Below, in pieces: positions 45,881 through 55,611 of a DNA stretch of 64,000 bases (positions are counted from its first letter, which is position 1; each line of letters begins with the position of its first letter). The stretch spans positions 62,001 through 126,000 of the forward strand of contig DATCTN010000018.1 of the NCBI GenBank assembly GCA_036567965.1, read 5' to 3'. A program made the position numbers and the translations under genes. The notes beneath the pieces were generated by a model. The model was not told the DNA's origin. It saw nothing but the letters and a program-made list of their open reading frames with translations, and made no database searches. The DNA is from Candidatus Kryptoniota bacterium (GTDB taxonomy: Bacteria; Bacteroidota; Ignavibacteria; Kryptoniales; JAKASW01).

Positions 45881-46846
45881 TTAATTGTCGGCTTTATTTC
45901 CGGATTCAGAATTAGTTTTATTGACTATTAAAGCTTTCGCATTTCGAATGAAGCCGCTGTGTTTCGCGCGTTTGACCGGACTGCGACTGAAACGCCTGGC
46001 GAACTCCTCCTGACTTATTAGATGAGCGTCGTCCACATTTAGATTCAGGTTTCCCTGGCGTGGAGCAAATCGCGCTTCATCCGTCGGCTTTTGGAATTTC
46101 AAATTCCACGGACAGACTTCCTGACATATATCGCATCCGAAGATCCAGTTCTGCAGATTGCGAGCGAGATCTTCGTGGATGGTGTCGTCACGGTTCTCGA
46201 TGGTTAGGAATGATATGCACTTGTTTGAATCGAGAACATAAGGTTCGTCGAGCGCGTGAGTCGGACATGCGTCGATGCATGCGCGGCATTCCCCGCAGTG
46301 GTCCATTGCAGGTGTATCGTACTCGCACTCAAGGTCTGTGATAATCTCGGATAGAAAGAACCATGAGCCGATGGATGTGTTGATCGCGTTGGTATGTTTA
46401 CCAATCCATCCTACGCCCGCTCGCTGCGCCCAAGCCTTGTCCATCACGGGACCGGTGTCGCAATAATGGACGAATTTCCTACCCGGAAATTCCGATTTAA
46501 GCGATGCAACGAGATGTTTCAACTTTTCCTCAATCACAATGTGGTAATCGTCTCCCCACGCATAGCGTGAAATCTTTGCGGGCCCTTGAGGATGCTCGAC
46601 CGGGTAATAGTAATTCCTGGCAAGTGAGATGACAGACTTCGCACCTTCGACGATTTTACGCGGATCGATTCTTTTCTCGCGGCTTCTCGCCATCCAGTCC
46701 ATGCTTGCGTTGTGTCCTCTCGAGAGCCACTCGTAGAGTCTCTCTCCTTCCGGACCGAGCTGTTTGGCTTCTGCGATTCCTACGAGGTCGAAACCTTCTT
46801 TTGTCGCGAGGGCTTTCACGATCTCCGACGAGGTCAATTTCACCAC
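45881..46846 (-). CDS. queG: Epoxyqueuosine reductase
   Basis: A 321-residue QueG. It has the cobalamin/substrate domain GLVGIAEAKQLG-like start (FDLVGIAEAKQLGP) and MARSREKRIDPRKIVEGAKSV, the HYCDTGPVMDKAWAQRAGVGWIGKHTN core, and two 4Fe-4S motifs CGECRACIDACPTHAL and CDICQEVCPWN near residues 195 and 245. It makes the last step of queuosine in tRNA. It overlaps the Rieske gene by 7 bp. A signal-like TTG-rich spacer precedes nothing further here. Confidence 0.95.
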   Translation of the reverse strand: MVKLTSSEIVKALATKEGFDLVGIAEAKQLGPEGERLYEWLSRGHNASMDWMARSREKRIDPRKIVEGAKSVISLARNYYYPVEHPQGPAKISRYAWGDDYHIVIEEKLKHLVASLKSEFPGRKFVHYCDTGPVMDKAWAQRAGVGWIGKHTNAINTSIGSWFFLSEIITDLECEYDTPAMDHCGECRACIDACPTHALDEPYVLDSNKCISFLTIENRDDTIHEDLARNLQNWIFGCDICQEVCPWNLKFQKPTDEARFAPRQGNLNLNVDDAHLISQEEFARRFSRSPVKRAKHSGFIRNAKALIVNKTNSESGNKADN

Positions 46847-47235
46847 AGCGAATTTCTCCCGGGCATTTTGACAAACACGGTTTCATTTTCGATCTTCACT
46901 TCGAGCATTCGCAGCTTACCACTTTTCCCGCTCATCATTGTAGTCTCATCTGAATGCGGGATGCCGTAAGACGGCACGTTCACGCACTTTCCGGATTTGA
47001 GTTCGAAGGTCCAGCCGTGCATTGGGCAGGTGAGGTTTCCGTCTGCAATTTGACCGCCCGTTTTGTCGACGAGCGGTGTATGTTGATGAGGACAGACATT
47101 TATGAATGCGTGGACTTCGCCTTCGAGCTTTACAAGTGCGATGTCGTCGTCCTCAAGCTTGCGCACGATTCCCTTACCTTCGCGAAGGTCGTTCAAGCGT
47201 GCAACTTTCTTAAGATCAGTCAAAGTGCAATCCAC
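46840..47235 (-). CDS. Rieske 2Fe-2S protein (nitrite reductase small subunit/ferredoxin-like)
   Basis: A 131-residue stand-alone Rieske domain. The cluster motifs are CPHQHTPLVD (Cys-x-His) and CPMHGWTFEL (Cys-x2-His), near residues 48 and 71. Such proteins feed electrons to oxygenases or belong to nitrite reductase; no partner oxygenase is nearby. It ends with an extra VKIENETVFVKMPG part as in NirD-like proteins. The 7-bp overlap with queG suggests one transcript. Confidence 0.88.
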   Translation of the reverse strand: MDCTLTDLKKVARLNDLREGKGIVRKLEDDDIALVKLEGEVHAFINVCPHQHTPLVDKTGGQIADGNLTCPMHGWTFELKSGKCVNVPSYGIPHSDETTMMSGKSGKLRMLEVKIENETVFVKMPGRNSLW

Positions 47236-47245
47236 ATCTCAGCCT

Positions 47246-47645
47246 TAATTTAACCACAAGAGACACGGAGACACAGAGGAGAATATTATTCTCCGTGCCT
47301 GCACGCCGAAGTATTATCAGAGTTGGTTCCGGCACGCAGGCGTGCCTCGGTGTTTTAATTCAACCACAAGAGACACAGGAGACACAGAGGGAAGACATTA
47401 CTCCCCGTGCCTCTGTGCCTCTGTGTTTTAATTCAACCACAAGAGACACAGGAGACACAGAGGGAAGACATTACTCCCCGTGCCTCCGTGCCTCGGTGTT
47501 TTAATTCAACCACAAGAGACACAGGAGACACAGAGGGAAGACATTACTCCCCGTGCCTCTGTGTCTCTGTGTTTAGATTCAACCACGGGAGACACAGGAG
47601 ACACAGAGAGGAGATATCATCCTCTGGGTCTCTGTGTTTTAATTT
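47246..47645. repeat. Tandem repeat array, 5 copies, 73-bp period, with insertion in copy 1
   Basis: Copies begin AACCACAAGAGACAC at 47252, 47362, 47435, 47508 and (AACCACGGGAGACAC) 47581; the last four are exactly 73 bp apart. Each unit has an inner inverted repeat (CACAGGAGACACAGAGG against CCTCTGTGCCTCTGTG), so each copy can form a long hairpin. Copy 1 is 110 bp because an extra stretch of about 37 bp with GCACGCAGGCGTGC is inserted in its 3' arm. Plus-strand frames in the array are artefacts of the repeat. Confidence 0.93.
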
Positions 47646-47654
47646 CTCTTCACT

Positions 47655-48509
47655 TCAGTCGGATTCTAGATCGATCGGTTCTCCTGCCCTAAATCCCCTC
47701 TCGGTTCTTTCTACGAGCGTTGCTGCGTGCCTCGGGTCGTGCTCGAAAAATAAAATCCAATTCCTGTCCGCCGCCTTTCTCAGAATGTCCGCTTTCTCTT
47801 CAAGTGTGATCAAGGGATAATTGTCGTAGCCCATTATGAACGGAAGCGGAACGTGGGATGACGTCGGTATCATGTCGCCGGGATGATAGAGTGTCTTCGT
47901 CCCATCAGTAACAAGAACCGTCTGCTGCGCGATCGTGTGCCCGTCTGAGAGCTTGATGTAAATGCCGGGACGAAGCTCCATTTCACCATCGAGGAGCGCC
48001 AACTTTCCCTGTTCGTACAATGGGACAAATCTCTCGGCGACAAAACTCGCCTTGTCCTTCTCCGAGGGTTTGACAGCCCATTCGTAGTGTTTTTTCTGAA
48101 TGAAGTACTTTGCGTTCGGAAAGGCCGGTTGCATCGATCCGCTGGCGCCTTTGACCATCGCCCCACCAGTATGGTCGAAATGAAGATGGGTTATAATGAC
48201 GTCTGTTATGTCAGCGACAGCGAGACCGATCTTCGCAAGCGATTTGTCAAGTGTAACAGACGAATGATCGACCCCGTATATGTCGGCGAATTTTGGATCC
48301 CAGTTCTCGCCGATACCGGTATCGACAATAACATTGCGTCCTTCGCCCCTGATGATGAGGACTCTGAGTGCAAGCTCGATCCTGTTTCTCTGGTCAGCGG
48401 GATTCGTTTTATTCCAGATCACCTTCGGGACGACTCCGAACATCGCGCCCCCGTCAAGGAAGAATCGACCCGATTCCAGTGATGACAAAGTGTAATTTCC
48501 AATTCTCAT
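47655..48509 (-). CDS. Metallo-beta-lactamase fold hydrolase
   Basis: A 284-residue MBL-fold protein. The metal-binding HLHFDHTGG motif is near residue 107, followed by LSDGHTIAQQTVLV and YHPGDMIPTSSHVPL, the second and third metal-ligand sites, and EHDPRHAATL near the end. The N-terminus (MRIGNYTLSSLESGRFFLDGG) and IVDTGIGENWDPKFADIYG resemble quorum-quenching lactonase-like and stand-alone hydrolases. The substrate is unknown. Confidence 0.9.
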   Translation of the reverse strand: MRIGNYTLSSLESGRFFLDGGAMFGVVPKVIWNKTNPADQRNRIELALRVLIIRGEGRNVIVDTGIGENWDPKFADIYGVDHSSVTLDKSLAKIGLAVADITDVIITHLHFDHTGGAMVKGASGSMQPAFPNAKYFIQKKHYEWAVKPSEKDKASFVAERFVPLYEQGKLALLDGEMELRPGIYIKLSDGHTIAQQTVLVTDGTKTLYHPGDMIPTSSHVPLPFIMGYDNYPLITLEEKADILRKAADRNWILFFEHDPRHAATLVERTERGFRAGEPIDLESD

Positions 48510-48593
48510 TCATTCTCCAATGTTGTTCCATAATCATTCAGAGATAGAACACGAGAACGGCCTGTAAAAGTTTGCCGCCGTACGCTATAAAAT

Positions 48594-48621
48594 AAAAAAG
48601 GCCGGGGAGTTAAACCCGGCC
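48594..48621 (-). terminator. Rho-independent terminator after the ferredoxin gene
   Basis: On the minus strand GGCCGGG pairs with CCCGGCC around an 8-nt loop and is followed by six T. It lies 26 bp after the ferredoxin stop and separates it from the MBL gene. Confidence 0.88.
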
Positions 48622-48646
48622 ATGCAGGCGTTATTTACAAATAAGT

Positions 48647-49438
<792 letters not shown>

Positions 49439-49792
49439 TCAAACAGGCTCGACCGGGTGGTTATGCGGGTTCTTTTTCTTCGCACATAATCCCTTTGGGA
49501 CCGACTTCACCTCCTGAATAGCGTTAGGAGTTTTATTGCCGGTGTCTTCCTGAGAGGCTTGCTTTGCGAAGTCTCCCTTCGACAGCAGCCTCTGTCTGAG
49601 TTCTTCAGGTGTGAGAGTGCAGCCTCTCTCCTCCATTGCCGCGAGTTCAGCCCTGTACCTGGCTACGATCTCCAGAAGCATGTTTTGGAATGCGTCCACA
49701 TCTATTCCTTGGTCGGCAAGATATCGCCGTATGTACTCCGGGTCTTCGTCGCTCATGTCGGAGTAAAAATCTATGAAAGTGTCCCGATCCAT
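49439..49792 (-). CDS. Hypothetical protein, unknown
   Basis: A 117-residue acidic-to-basic protein with a GAAGGAGA ribosome site ahead of the ATG. The first 60 residues are helical and charged (FIDFYSDMSDEDPEYIRRYLADQGIDVDAF), then ALAAMEERGCTLTPEELRQRLL, then a basic Lys-rich tail (KSVPKGLCAKKKNPHNHP). No family could be named. It stands between the ferredoxin and the sigma-like gene. Confidence 0.6.
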   Translation of the reverse strand: MDRDTFIDFYSDMSDEDPEYIRRYLADQGIDVDAFQNMLLEIVARYRAELAAMEERGCTLTPEELRQRLLSKGDFAKQASQEDTGNKTPNAIQEVKSVPKGLCAKKKNPHNHPVEPV

Positions 49793-50037
49793 CTTATGTT
49801 CTCCTTCATGCTTTAATTCAAAATCTCAGACGTAGTCGCTAATCAAGATCGATGAGATATGCGGACGGGTCTCCATTGATTCGACAAGACGCTCTACATT
49901 GATCTAAGCCGGCAAGTAACTATCCGCCGCGCAAAGAGAGCCTCTGGGGGCGGAAGTGATGCCTCCTTCGATTCTAACCGCACCCGACCCCGGGTATATC
50001 GGTTCGACGAGGCGGCCAAGTCAAAGTAGAGAATTTA

Positions 50038-50604
50038 TTAACCCGACTTGCGCGTGCCTTTGAGAAGTTTGTCCCCCTTTCGTTTGATTCTTTTCTTGGC
50101 ATTTAAGACCTCCGAAGGGTGTAACATGAGATTCGAAGCGATTTGATCGTTCGTCATATCCTGGAGCATACCGGCAAGAACTGAATACTCGACCCCATCT
50201 TGTTTGAGCATGCTCTTAAGTCTTTCAACAAACTCGCTGCTCTCATAGTGCTTGACGTGGTCCAGACTCCCAGGGATGTCGATCCCTTTATCGGATAACT
50301 CCTTTTCAAGCGAAGAGTGATGAACCTGATTGTGTACCAGGTTATACATTTCACTTCTCAGCTGGGTAATGATCCACCCGTCAAATCCAGGCATCTTGTC
50401 CATGTCCCATGTGCGAGTACCGCACAGGGCGTCCGCGACAAGTCCCTGCACCAAGTCTTCGGCAGTGATTGCTCTTTCGGTATTGCCATAAGTGGTGCGG
50501 TGAAGCATCCTCTCCGCGGTTGCGATGACCTTGACGAGTCTCGGCTTATCCATCATGAATGCCGCAATCAGCGCGGTCTTCACACACCCGTCGTCTCTGC
50601 CCAT
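50038..50604 (-). CDS. Sigma-70-like regulator, weak match
   Basis: A 188-residue protein. AITAEDLVQGLVADALCG and WIITQLRSEMYNLVHNQ resemble sigma region 2 helices, and LAGMLQDMTNDQIASNLMLHPSEVLNAKKRIKRK resembles a region 4 helix-turn-helix. The two parts are spaced as in short ECF-type factors. Alternatively it is a stand-alone DNA-binding protein. The first 20 residues (MGRDDGCVKTALIAAF) may not belong. The identification is only moderate. Confidence 0.5.
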   Translation of the reverse strand: MGRDDGCVKTALIAAFMMDKPRLVKVIATAERMLHRTTYGNTERAITAEDLVQGLVADALCGTRTWDMDKMPGFDGWIITQLRSEMYNLVHNQVHHSSLEKELSDKGIDIPGSLDHVKHYESSEFVERLKSMLKQDGVEYSVLAGMLQDMTNDQIASNLMLHPSEVLNAKKRIKRKGDKLLKGTRKSG

Positions 50605-51038
50605 CCTTCCCCCGTAATTTTGTGCCAGAAAATTGGATTACGACTGCTGCCTCCCTATCAATATATATTACTCGTCAAATACATGATTTTGCCGTCGAGA
50701 AGAAAATTTTTCGAGCGGCGGCAAAAAGACTGATTCCATGAGTAATACAGTTAAGAAGGACGAAGACAGGTTGGATGAGCGAGTGCTTCATTCCCGGTTC
50801 ATTCCCAGTTCAGTCCCAGTTTGATCTCAGTAAGCCCCGGTTTCCGAAAATCGGTAACACACCCGGCGGTTTACGAGTGGCCCGGGTGTGCGAAGGGATT
50901 GGTTGGAATGAAAGAGGGGGATGAAGAGGTCGAGGTTGAGAAGCAAGTCCGGCACGGCCCGCAGGGGAGAAGGAGGGACTGCCTCGGGTCCTTTAAATGA
51001 GTTCACAAACCCAAAAAAAGAAAGGAAGGTAAGGCAAG
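50605..51038. other. 434-bp intergenic region between divergent genes
   Basis: It must hold the promoters of both neighbours. A 9-bp inverted repeat CACACCCGG/CCGGGTGTG (50858-50890, 15-nt loop) lies 149 bp ahead of the DUF6266-like gene and could be a 5' leader element. A purine-rich AAGAAAGGAAGGTAAGG ribosome site precedes that gene. A 28-codon frame at 50738 has no support. Confidence 0.5.
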
Positions 51039-51725
51039 ATGGCACACTTGAACAAATCGGTGCTTGGGAAAGTCAGCGGGACTGTCGGTGACATTACGTT
51101 CCGACAGAGAGGCGGGAAGAACGTGATAAGTTTGAGGCCGAAGTCGTTCATCCCCGGGGACGACGCGGCTTCGGAGGAGAGGCGGGCAAAGTTCGCGTTT
51201 TCAGCAAGACTCGCACAAGCAATGAACGGGGTGCCGGTGCTCCGTACATTGTGGGAGGCGGACACGCCGCCAGGGATATCGCCGTACAATTACATGATCG
51301 CGGTGAACTATAAGCTGGTCAACGCGGACTCCCCGACGAGCCTGACGACGATCATCCCGTCGATGGGATTCCCCGCGAAGGCGACAACGATCTCAATCGA
51401 CTCAAATGCTGTAGCGATAGAGATGCAGCCGCTCGGGACAGCCGCGGGCGTAGATCCAAATGTAGAAAAAACAGTTCAGCTGGTTGCGGTTCTTCATCTT
51501 TTCAAGCCGCTGAACGCGACGCTTGACGAAACCCGCTGCGTCGCGCTGATTTCTCCCGAGCAGGCAGTGGTGACGGATGCGGCGATGATATTCACGATAA
51601 AGCCGGGGAGCATGGAATCGCAGATGATCGCCGCTTACCAGGAGAACAAGGCATTGATGGCGATCATCACACTCGACGCAGACAAGAATGTTGTCCAAGC
51701 ATCGAACACGTTCCAGTCGGAGTGA
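51039..51725 (+). CDS. DUF6266-like protein, unknown
   Basis: A 228-residue protein with an N-terminus of DUF6266 pattern (LGKVSGTVGDITFRQRGGKNV, SLRPKSFIPG), then an ERRAKFAFSARLAQAMNG segment and a beta-rich rest (MQPLGTAAGVDP, LNATLDETRC). The family is found mainly in Bacteroidota, in many paralogues, and has no known role. No signal peptide is seen. A strong terminator follows. It stands alone and divergent from the sigma-like gene. Confidence 0.7.
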   Translation: MAHLNKSVLGKVSGTVGDITFRQRGGKNVISLRPKSFIPGDDAASEERRAKFAFSARLAQAMNGVPVLRTLWEADTPPGISPYNYMIAVNYKLVNADSPTSLTTIIPSMGFPAKATTISIDSNAVAIEMQPLGTAAGVDPNVEKTVQLVAVLHLFKPLNATLDETRCVALISPEQAVVTDAAMIFTIKPGSMESQMIAAYQENKALMAIITLDADKNVVQASNTFQSE

Positions 51726-51747
51726 TGGTTAGCACGAAGGCAAGGTC

Positions 51748-51779
51748 AGGGCGCGCCCCGCGGTGCGCCTTGTTTTTTT
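51748..51779 (+). terminator. Rho-independent terminator after the DUF6266-like gene
   Basis: AGGGCGC pairs with GCGCCTT (one G-T pair) around a 10-nt GC-rich loop and is followed by G and seven T. Confidence 0.85.
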
Positions 51780-51872
51780 GAAAGGGTTGGTGAGGCTAGG
51801 AAGAGGTGGAAGGCGATTTAGAGAAAGGGTTTGATAGGAGGAACGTCATAGCCGCAATCGAATCGGCAGAGC

Positions 51873-53042
51873 TTAATCTCGCTTGACAAACTCGGCTATC
51901 GAATGGACAACGTATTCCAGTTGATCGTGCGTCAGTTCAGGGAATATTGGCAATGCCAGCGAGTGTTCCGCGGCATAATTTGAAACCGGAAAGTCTTCAT
52001 CCTTCGCGTGCAGGTTGGCAAAACATTCCTGCCGATGAAATGGAACCGGATAATATATTTCCGATCCTATCCCGTTATCCGACAAATGTTTCTTCAGGGC
52101 ATCTCGCTTCGAAACCCGAATGACATACTGGTTGTAGATATGATAATTCTTAATCTGATTTGATTTGTAAACCGCTTTCGGCAGAAGAGCTGCGTTTCCA
52201 GGATCAAGTGCTACTCGCCCCTCAGCGTCGGCGAGTCCTGATGATATGAAGATCCTAGAATACTCAGCCGCATTATCCTTTCTCATCTGGGACCATTTAT
52301 CAAGGTGAGGAAGCTTCACATTTAGGACTGCCGCCTGTATTGCATCGAGCCTGAAGTTTCCACCTATTACTCTGTGAAAGTACTTCGGCTTCCCGCCGTG
52401 AACTCTCATTATTCTCAGCTTCTCTCCGAGATCATCGCCGTTCGTGACGACCAGTCCGCCGTCTCCAAAACCTCCCAAGTTCTTGCTCGGAAAGAACGAA
52501 TAACATCCGATATCACCGATGGTCCCTACTTTTCTGCCGTCTTTGTACTGGACTCCAATCGCCTGCGCGCCGTCCTCTATCACTTTCAATGAATGCCGCC
52601 GAGCGATTTCCATTATTGGAGACATGTCAGCACTCTGTCCGTAGAGGTGAACTGGAATTATTGCCCTTGTTTTTCCGGTGATCTTCCTTTCTATGTCATT
52701 CGGATCAATATTGAATGTAACGGGATCAATATCGGTGAATATCGGCTTCGCATTCATTCTTGCAACCACGCCGGCCGTCGCAAAGAATGAAAATGTGGGG
52801 AGAATAACTTCATCTCCCGGCTTGATATCGACTGCCATCAGGGCAATCAACAGGGCGTCTGTACCAGATGAAACGCCGATCGCGTGTTTGGCACCTAAGT
52901 ACGAGGCGAGGCCCTTTTCCAGTGCTTCTACTTCCGGTCCAAGAATAAAGTGCTGCGACTCGGCGACCTTGAGCAGCGCTTCGTTGATCTCGGTCTTAAT
53001 TGAAGCGTACTGTGCTTTTAAATCCAAGAGTGGAACTTTCAT
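51873..53042 (-). CDS. wbpE: DegT/DnrJ/EryC1/StrS aminotransferase, WbpE-like
   Basis: A 389-residue PLP-dependent sugar aminotransferase. It has [15 protein letters not shown], the PLP-lysine in [15 protein letters not shown] near residue 185, and [20 protein letters not shown]. The family adds an amino group to a 3- or 4-keto sugar nucleotide. Following WbpB (3-dehydrogenase) and WbpD, the expected product is a 3-amino uronic sugar. Its start overlaps the acyltransferase stop by four bases. It is the last gene of the unit. Confidence 0.9.
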   Translation of the reverse strand: MKVPLLDLKAQYASIKTEINEALLKVAESQHFILGPEVEALEKGLASYLGAKHAIGVSSGTDALLIALMAVDIKPGDEVILPTFSFFATAGVVARMNAKPIFTDIDPVTFNIDPNDIERKITGKTRAIIPVHLYGQSADMSPIMEIARRHSLKVIEDGAQAIGVQYKDGRKVGTIGDIGCYSFFPSKNLGGFGDGGLVVTNGDDLGEKLRIMRVHGGKPKYFHRVIGGNFRLDAIQAAVLNVKLPHLDKWSQMRKDNAAEYSRIFISSGLADAEGRVALDPGNAALLPKAVYKSNQIKNYHIYNQYVIRVSKRDALKKHLSDNGIGSEIYYPVPFHRQECFANLHAKDEDFPVSNYAAEHSLALPIFPELTHDQLEYVVHSIAEFVKRD

Positions 53043-53641
53043 CCCGCAATCTCCTTCACGATTCCATTTTGAAGTCTGTATTTCTTCTTCGATTTTTCGC
53101 AGTAAGCAACGCCATTTCCGTCAAACTGCAGCCTCTTGCCCGCTTCACTGAACCACCCGGCAACTCTCGCAGGGTTGCCGACGACGAGAGCAAAATCAGG
53201 TACATCCTTCGTCACAACAGCACCGGCTCCGACAAAAGCAAACCTACCTATGGTATGTCCACACACAATTGTGGAGTTCGCACCGAGCGAGGCTCCTTCT
53301 TTCACGAGCGTGTTAATGTAATATTGCGCCCCGACCTGAGGATACTTAGATCTCGGATCTTTGATATTGGTGAATACCATCGATGGACCGCAGAAGACAT
53401 AATCTTGGAGCGTCACGCCCTCGTAAACGGATACGTTGTTTTGGATCTTTACATAATTTCCTATCGTCACATTATTCGCAACATTCACATTCTGTCCTAT
53501 CGTGCAATGATGTCCGATTTTTGCACCCGATTGTACGTGGCTGAAGTGCCAGATTTTGGTGCCTTCGCCGATTTCGACATTATTGTCGACGACCGCGTGT
53601 TCGTTAACGTAGAACTTTGCCGGCTCTGAATTAGATTGCAT
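53039..53641 (-). CDS. wbpD: UDP-sugar N-acetyltransferase with left-handed beta-helix, WbpD-like
   Basis: The start is placed at [19 protein letters not shown], giving 200 residues; a longer frame runs into the dehydrogenase gene. Hexapeptide repeats fill residues 12-120 ([45 protein letters not shown]), followed by [12 protein letters not shown] and [19 protein letters not shown] typical of WbpD/WlbB. It acetylates the 3-amino group of the uronic sugar. It overlaps both neighbours. Confidence 0.9.
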   Translation of the reverse strand: MQSNSEPAKFYVNEHAVVDNNVEIGEGTKIWHFSHVQSGAKIGHHCTIGQNVNVANNVTIGNYVKIQNNVSVYEGVTLQDYVFCGPSMVFTNIKDPRSKYPQVGAQYYINTLVKEGASLGANSTIVCGHTIGRFAFVGAGAVVTKDVPDFALVVGNPARVAGWFSEAGKRLQFDGNGVAYCEKSKKKYRLQNGIVKEIAG

Positions 53642-54617
53642 TATCCCTGAGACTCCTTTCAGCTTTTTCAAGTATTTCCAATACCTCAAGGGCATGCTTG
53701 CCATCGGTAAGAGGTCTTATGTTGTTCACGACAGAGTTGCGAAAATGCAGCTGCTCCTCAGCAAGGGGCTCTTTCTCTTCGTGGTTTATGACTTCGAACT
53801 CGCCGTCGAATTTCTCAATGGTTCCATTTGCGTTGTTGAACCGCTTCGGGTAGAACTTCAACTTGTCTTTCGGTGCACTGTCCTCGAACACCATCATCCC
53901 CTTGTCCCCGATCACGACGAGCCTCTGCTCTTTGAACGGATGGAGCCAGCTCACGAAAATATGCGCATGCACATTGCCGGGATAGACGAGATAAGTCACG
54001 GTTGAGTCTTCAAGGTTAGGTTGGAGGAACGATGCACCGCGTGCGTAAACGTCGATAGGATTGGATTCCGTCAGTAGCTGGACAATCGAGATGTCATGGG
54101 GCGCGAAGCTCCACAGGATATTTTCTTCCGTCCTCACCGTCCCGAAATTGAGCCTGTTGCTGTAGATGTACTGCAGCCTGCCGATCTTGCCTCCCTTCAC
54201 CAGCTCCTTCAGTCTCAGTACTGCGGGATGAAAAAGGAGGACATGGCCGACCATGAGTTTCAAGCCGCGATCCTCCGCAATCTTCCGCAGCTCCACCGCC
54301 TCCAGCGAATGAAGCGTGATCGGTTTCTCGACGAGTACGTTCTTGTCCTTCAACAGAAGAGACTTTGCGACGGCGAAATGCGTCTCTGCAGGTGTAGCCA
54401 CGATCACGGAGTTGATTTCCCTGTTGCAGATAACGTCATTGAGATCGGTCGAAAATCTAATCTTGTCGGAGACCGACCTCACCTTCGCTGCCGCCGCCGT
54501 ACTTGAATCAGCAACGAGCATGAGCTTATCGCCGAAAAGTCGGTGGGCCGTCCGAACGTGGTTGATTCCCCACCTGCCGCAGCCTATGACGGCTAATCCG
54601 AAATGGTCGTTGCTCAA
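53631..54617 (-). CDS. wbpB: Gfo/Idh/MocA dehydrogenase, WbpB-like
   Basis: A TTG start at 54617 is preferred, four bases after GGAGG; the annotated ATG lies inside the upstream remnant and adds 11 unlikely residues. About 328 residues. Rossmann [14 protein letters not shown], the catalytic EKPITLH segment, and the WbpB signature [20 protein letters not shown] are present. It oxidises C3 of a UDP-N-acetyl uronic sugar. Its partners here are WbpD and WbpE. Confidence 0.88.
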   Translation of the reverse strand: MSNDHFGLAVIGCGRWGINHVRTAHRLFGDKLMLVADSSTAAAAKVRSVSDKIRFSTDLNDVICNREINSVIVATPAETHFAVAKSLLLKDKNVLVEKPITLHSLEAVELRKIAEDRGLKLMVGHVLLFHPAVLRLKELVKGGKIGRLQYIYSNRLNFGTVRTEENILWSFAPHDISIVQLLTESNPIDVYARGASFLQPNLEDSTVTYLVYPGNVHAHIFVSWLHPFKEQRLVVIGDKGMMVFEDSAPKDKLKFYPKRFNNANGTIEKFDGEFEVINHEEKEPLAEEQLHFRNSVVNNIRPLTDGKHALEVLEILEKAERSLRDNAI

Positions 54618-54633
54618 CGATCCTCCGGGCTGA

Positions 54634-54949
54634 TCACGTCTTTTGAGCAAATCGCGCCTTGACGACAGAGTTTCCCTTTGCTAGGTTCCCGGTGTCGACG
54701 ATGGGACACTTGAACTTCGAGAAATTCGCGCGTCATTCCGATCTCAGGGATATACGGGTCGTTGTAACTCACTTCGGCGCCCTTTTCTTCAAGTTTCTCT
54801 ATCAGATGGAACGACGGCGACTCCCTGTAGTCGTCGACATTCGCCTTGTAAGCAAGTCCGGGGATGAGAGGCGAACCCACATAGCCGAGGCCCACCACAC
54901 CGACCATGAATGTCTTGTTTTCAATTTTTTGAACCAGCTCTTCCTCCAT
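54634..54949 (-). pseudogene. Remnant of UDP-N-acetylglucosamine 6-dehydrogenase (WbpA-like)
   Basis: The 5' end keeps the NAD motif FMVGVVGLGYVGSPLI, which then joins directly to the C-terminal domain (GLAYKANVDDYRESPS, LIEKLEEKGAEVSYND, YIPEIGMT). About 280 residues between them, including the catalytic Cys region, are missing. After REFLEV the frame is lost, but two bases on it resumes as CPIVDTGNLAKGNSVVKARF then AQKT and a stop at 54634, which is the normal WbpA ending. So at least two deletions have occurred, and the protein cannot work. It lies directly before wbpB, in the place WbpA holds in related gene sets. Confidence 0.9.
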
Positions 54950-55611
54950 GAGAAGTAGATCCTTTTTGAATTAGGGTGGCTTCAATTTAACAATTTGTCT
55001 GATATGGAACGAGGAATAGAATGGGTTGCACGCTTCGACCGACGTGTGGAACAGCTTCTAATTCAGCTTCGCCAAGTGAGTCACCCTTTTAGATTGATCC
55101 AAAGCATAAATGCCACCGAACACCCCAACATGGTACACACGAGCGGGCAGATTGGCTCCAGCCCTTCGGGCCGGAACTTCCCTAGGCTCTTTTCAGTAGA
55201 CATTACGCCCATCTGATTGTGGTGGATGTATGACCTTATCAGGCGTCTGATCACTGCGGCCGCACGACTCGAAACGAAAGCGCGTCAGAGATGGCTTTCG
55301 CTACCGGAATCATGTTTAGGGCTTCCATAATGCGTTGCTTCTGCCTTGAAAGTGAAATCGAGTTAAGTCTCGGTCAAGATCGCTATAACCACGCCTACTT
55401 TTCCCCTATGACTAACGGCCACGTTTGACGTCCCACTTCCATACAAAGAGTTAGCTCGCTCAGAAAGTTTCATCACGGGAATTTAGCGCTCAAGATTGGG
55501 CTACAGACCCACTTACAGCCAGCACAAGCCTAACATTCTTCCAATTGACTGACCTTAGCGGGCGGGTGAATTGCACAAGAAAGGCGCAAGAATTCGACCT
55601 GACCTACAAGA
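54950..55611. other. 662-bp gene-free region
   Basis: No reading frame with recognisable content. On the minus strand a stretch around 55250-55350 reads RQKQRIMEALNMIPVAKAIS, like coding sequence, but stops surround it. The region resembles decayed genes between the two sugar loci. Confidence 0.4.

Noticed and set aside
47246-47645. CRISPR array or repeat-encoded protein (plus-strand frames 47295-47820)
   Set aside because: Units are contiguous 73-bp repeats without unique spacers. The frames translate repeats and run into the antisense of the MBL gene.
50738-50824. 28-codon frame between the sigma-like and DUF6266-like genes
   Set aside because: Too short, no match; likely chance.
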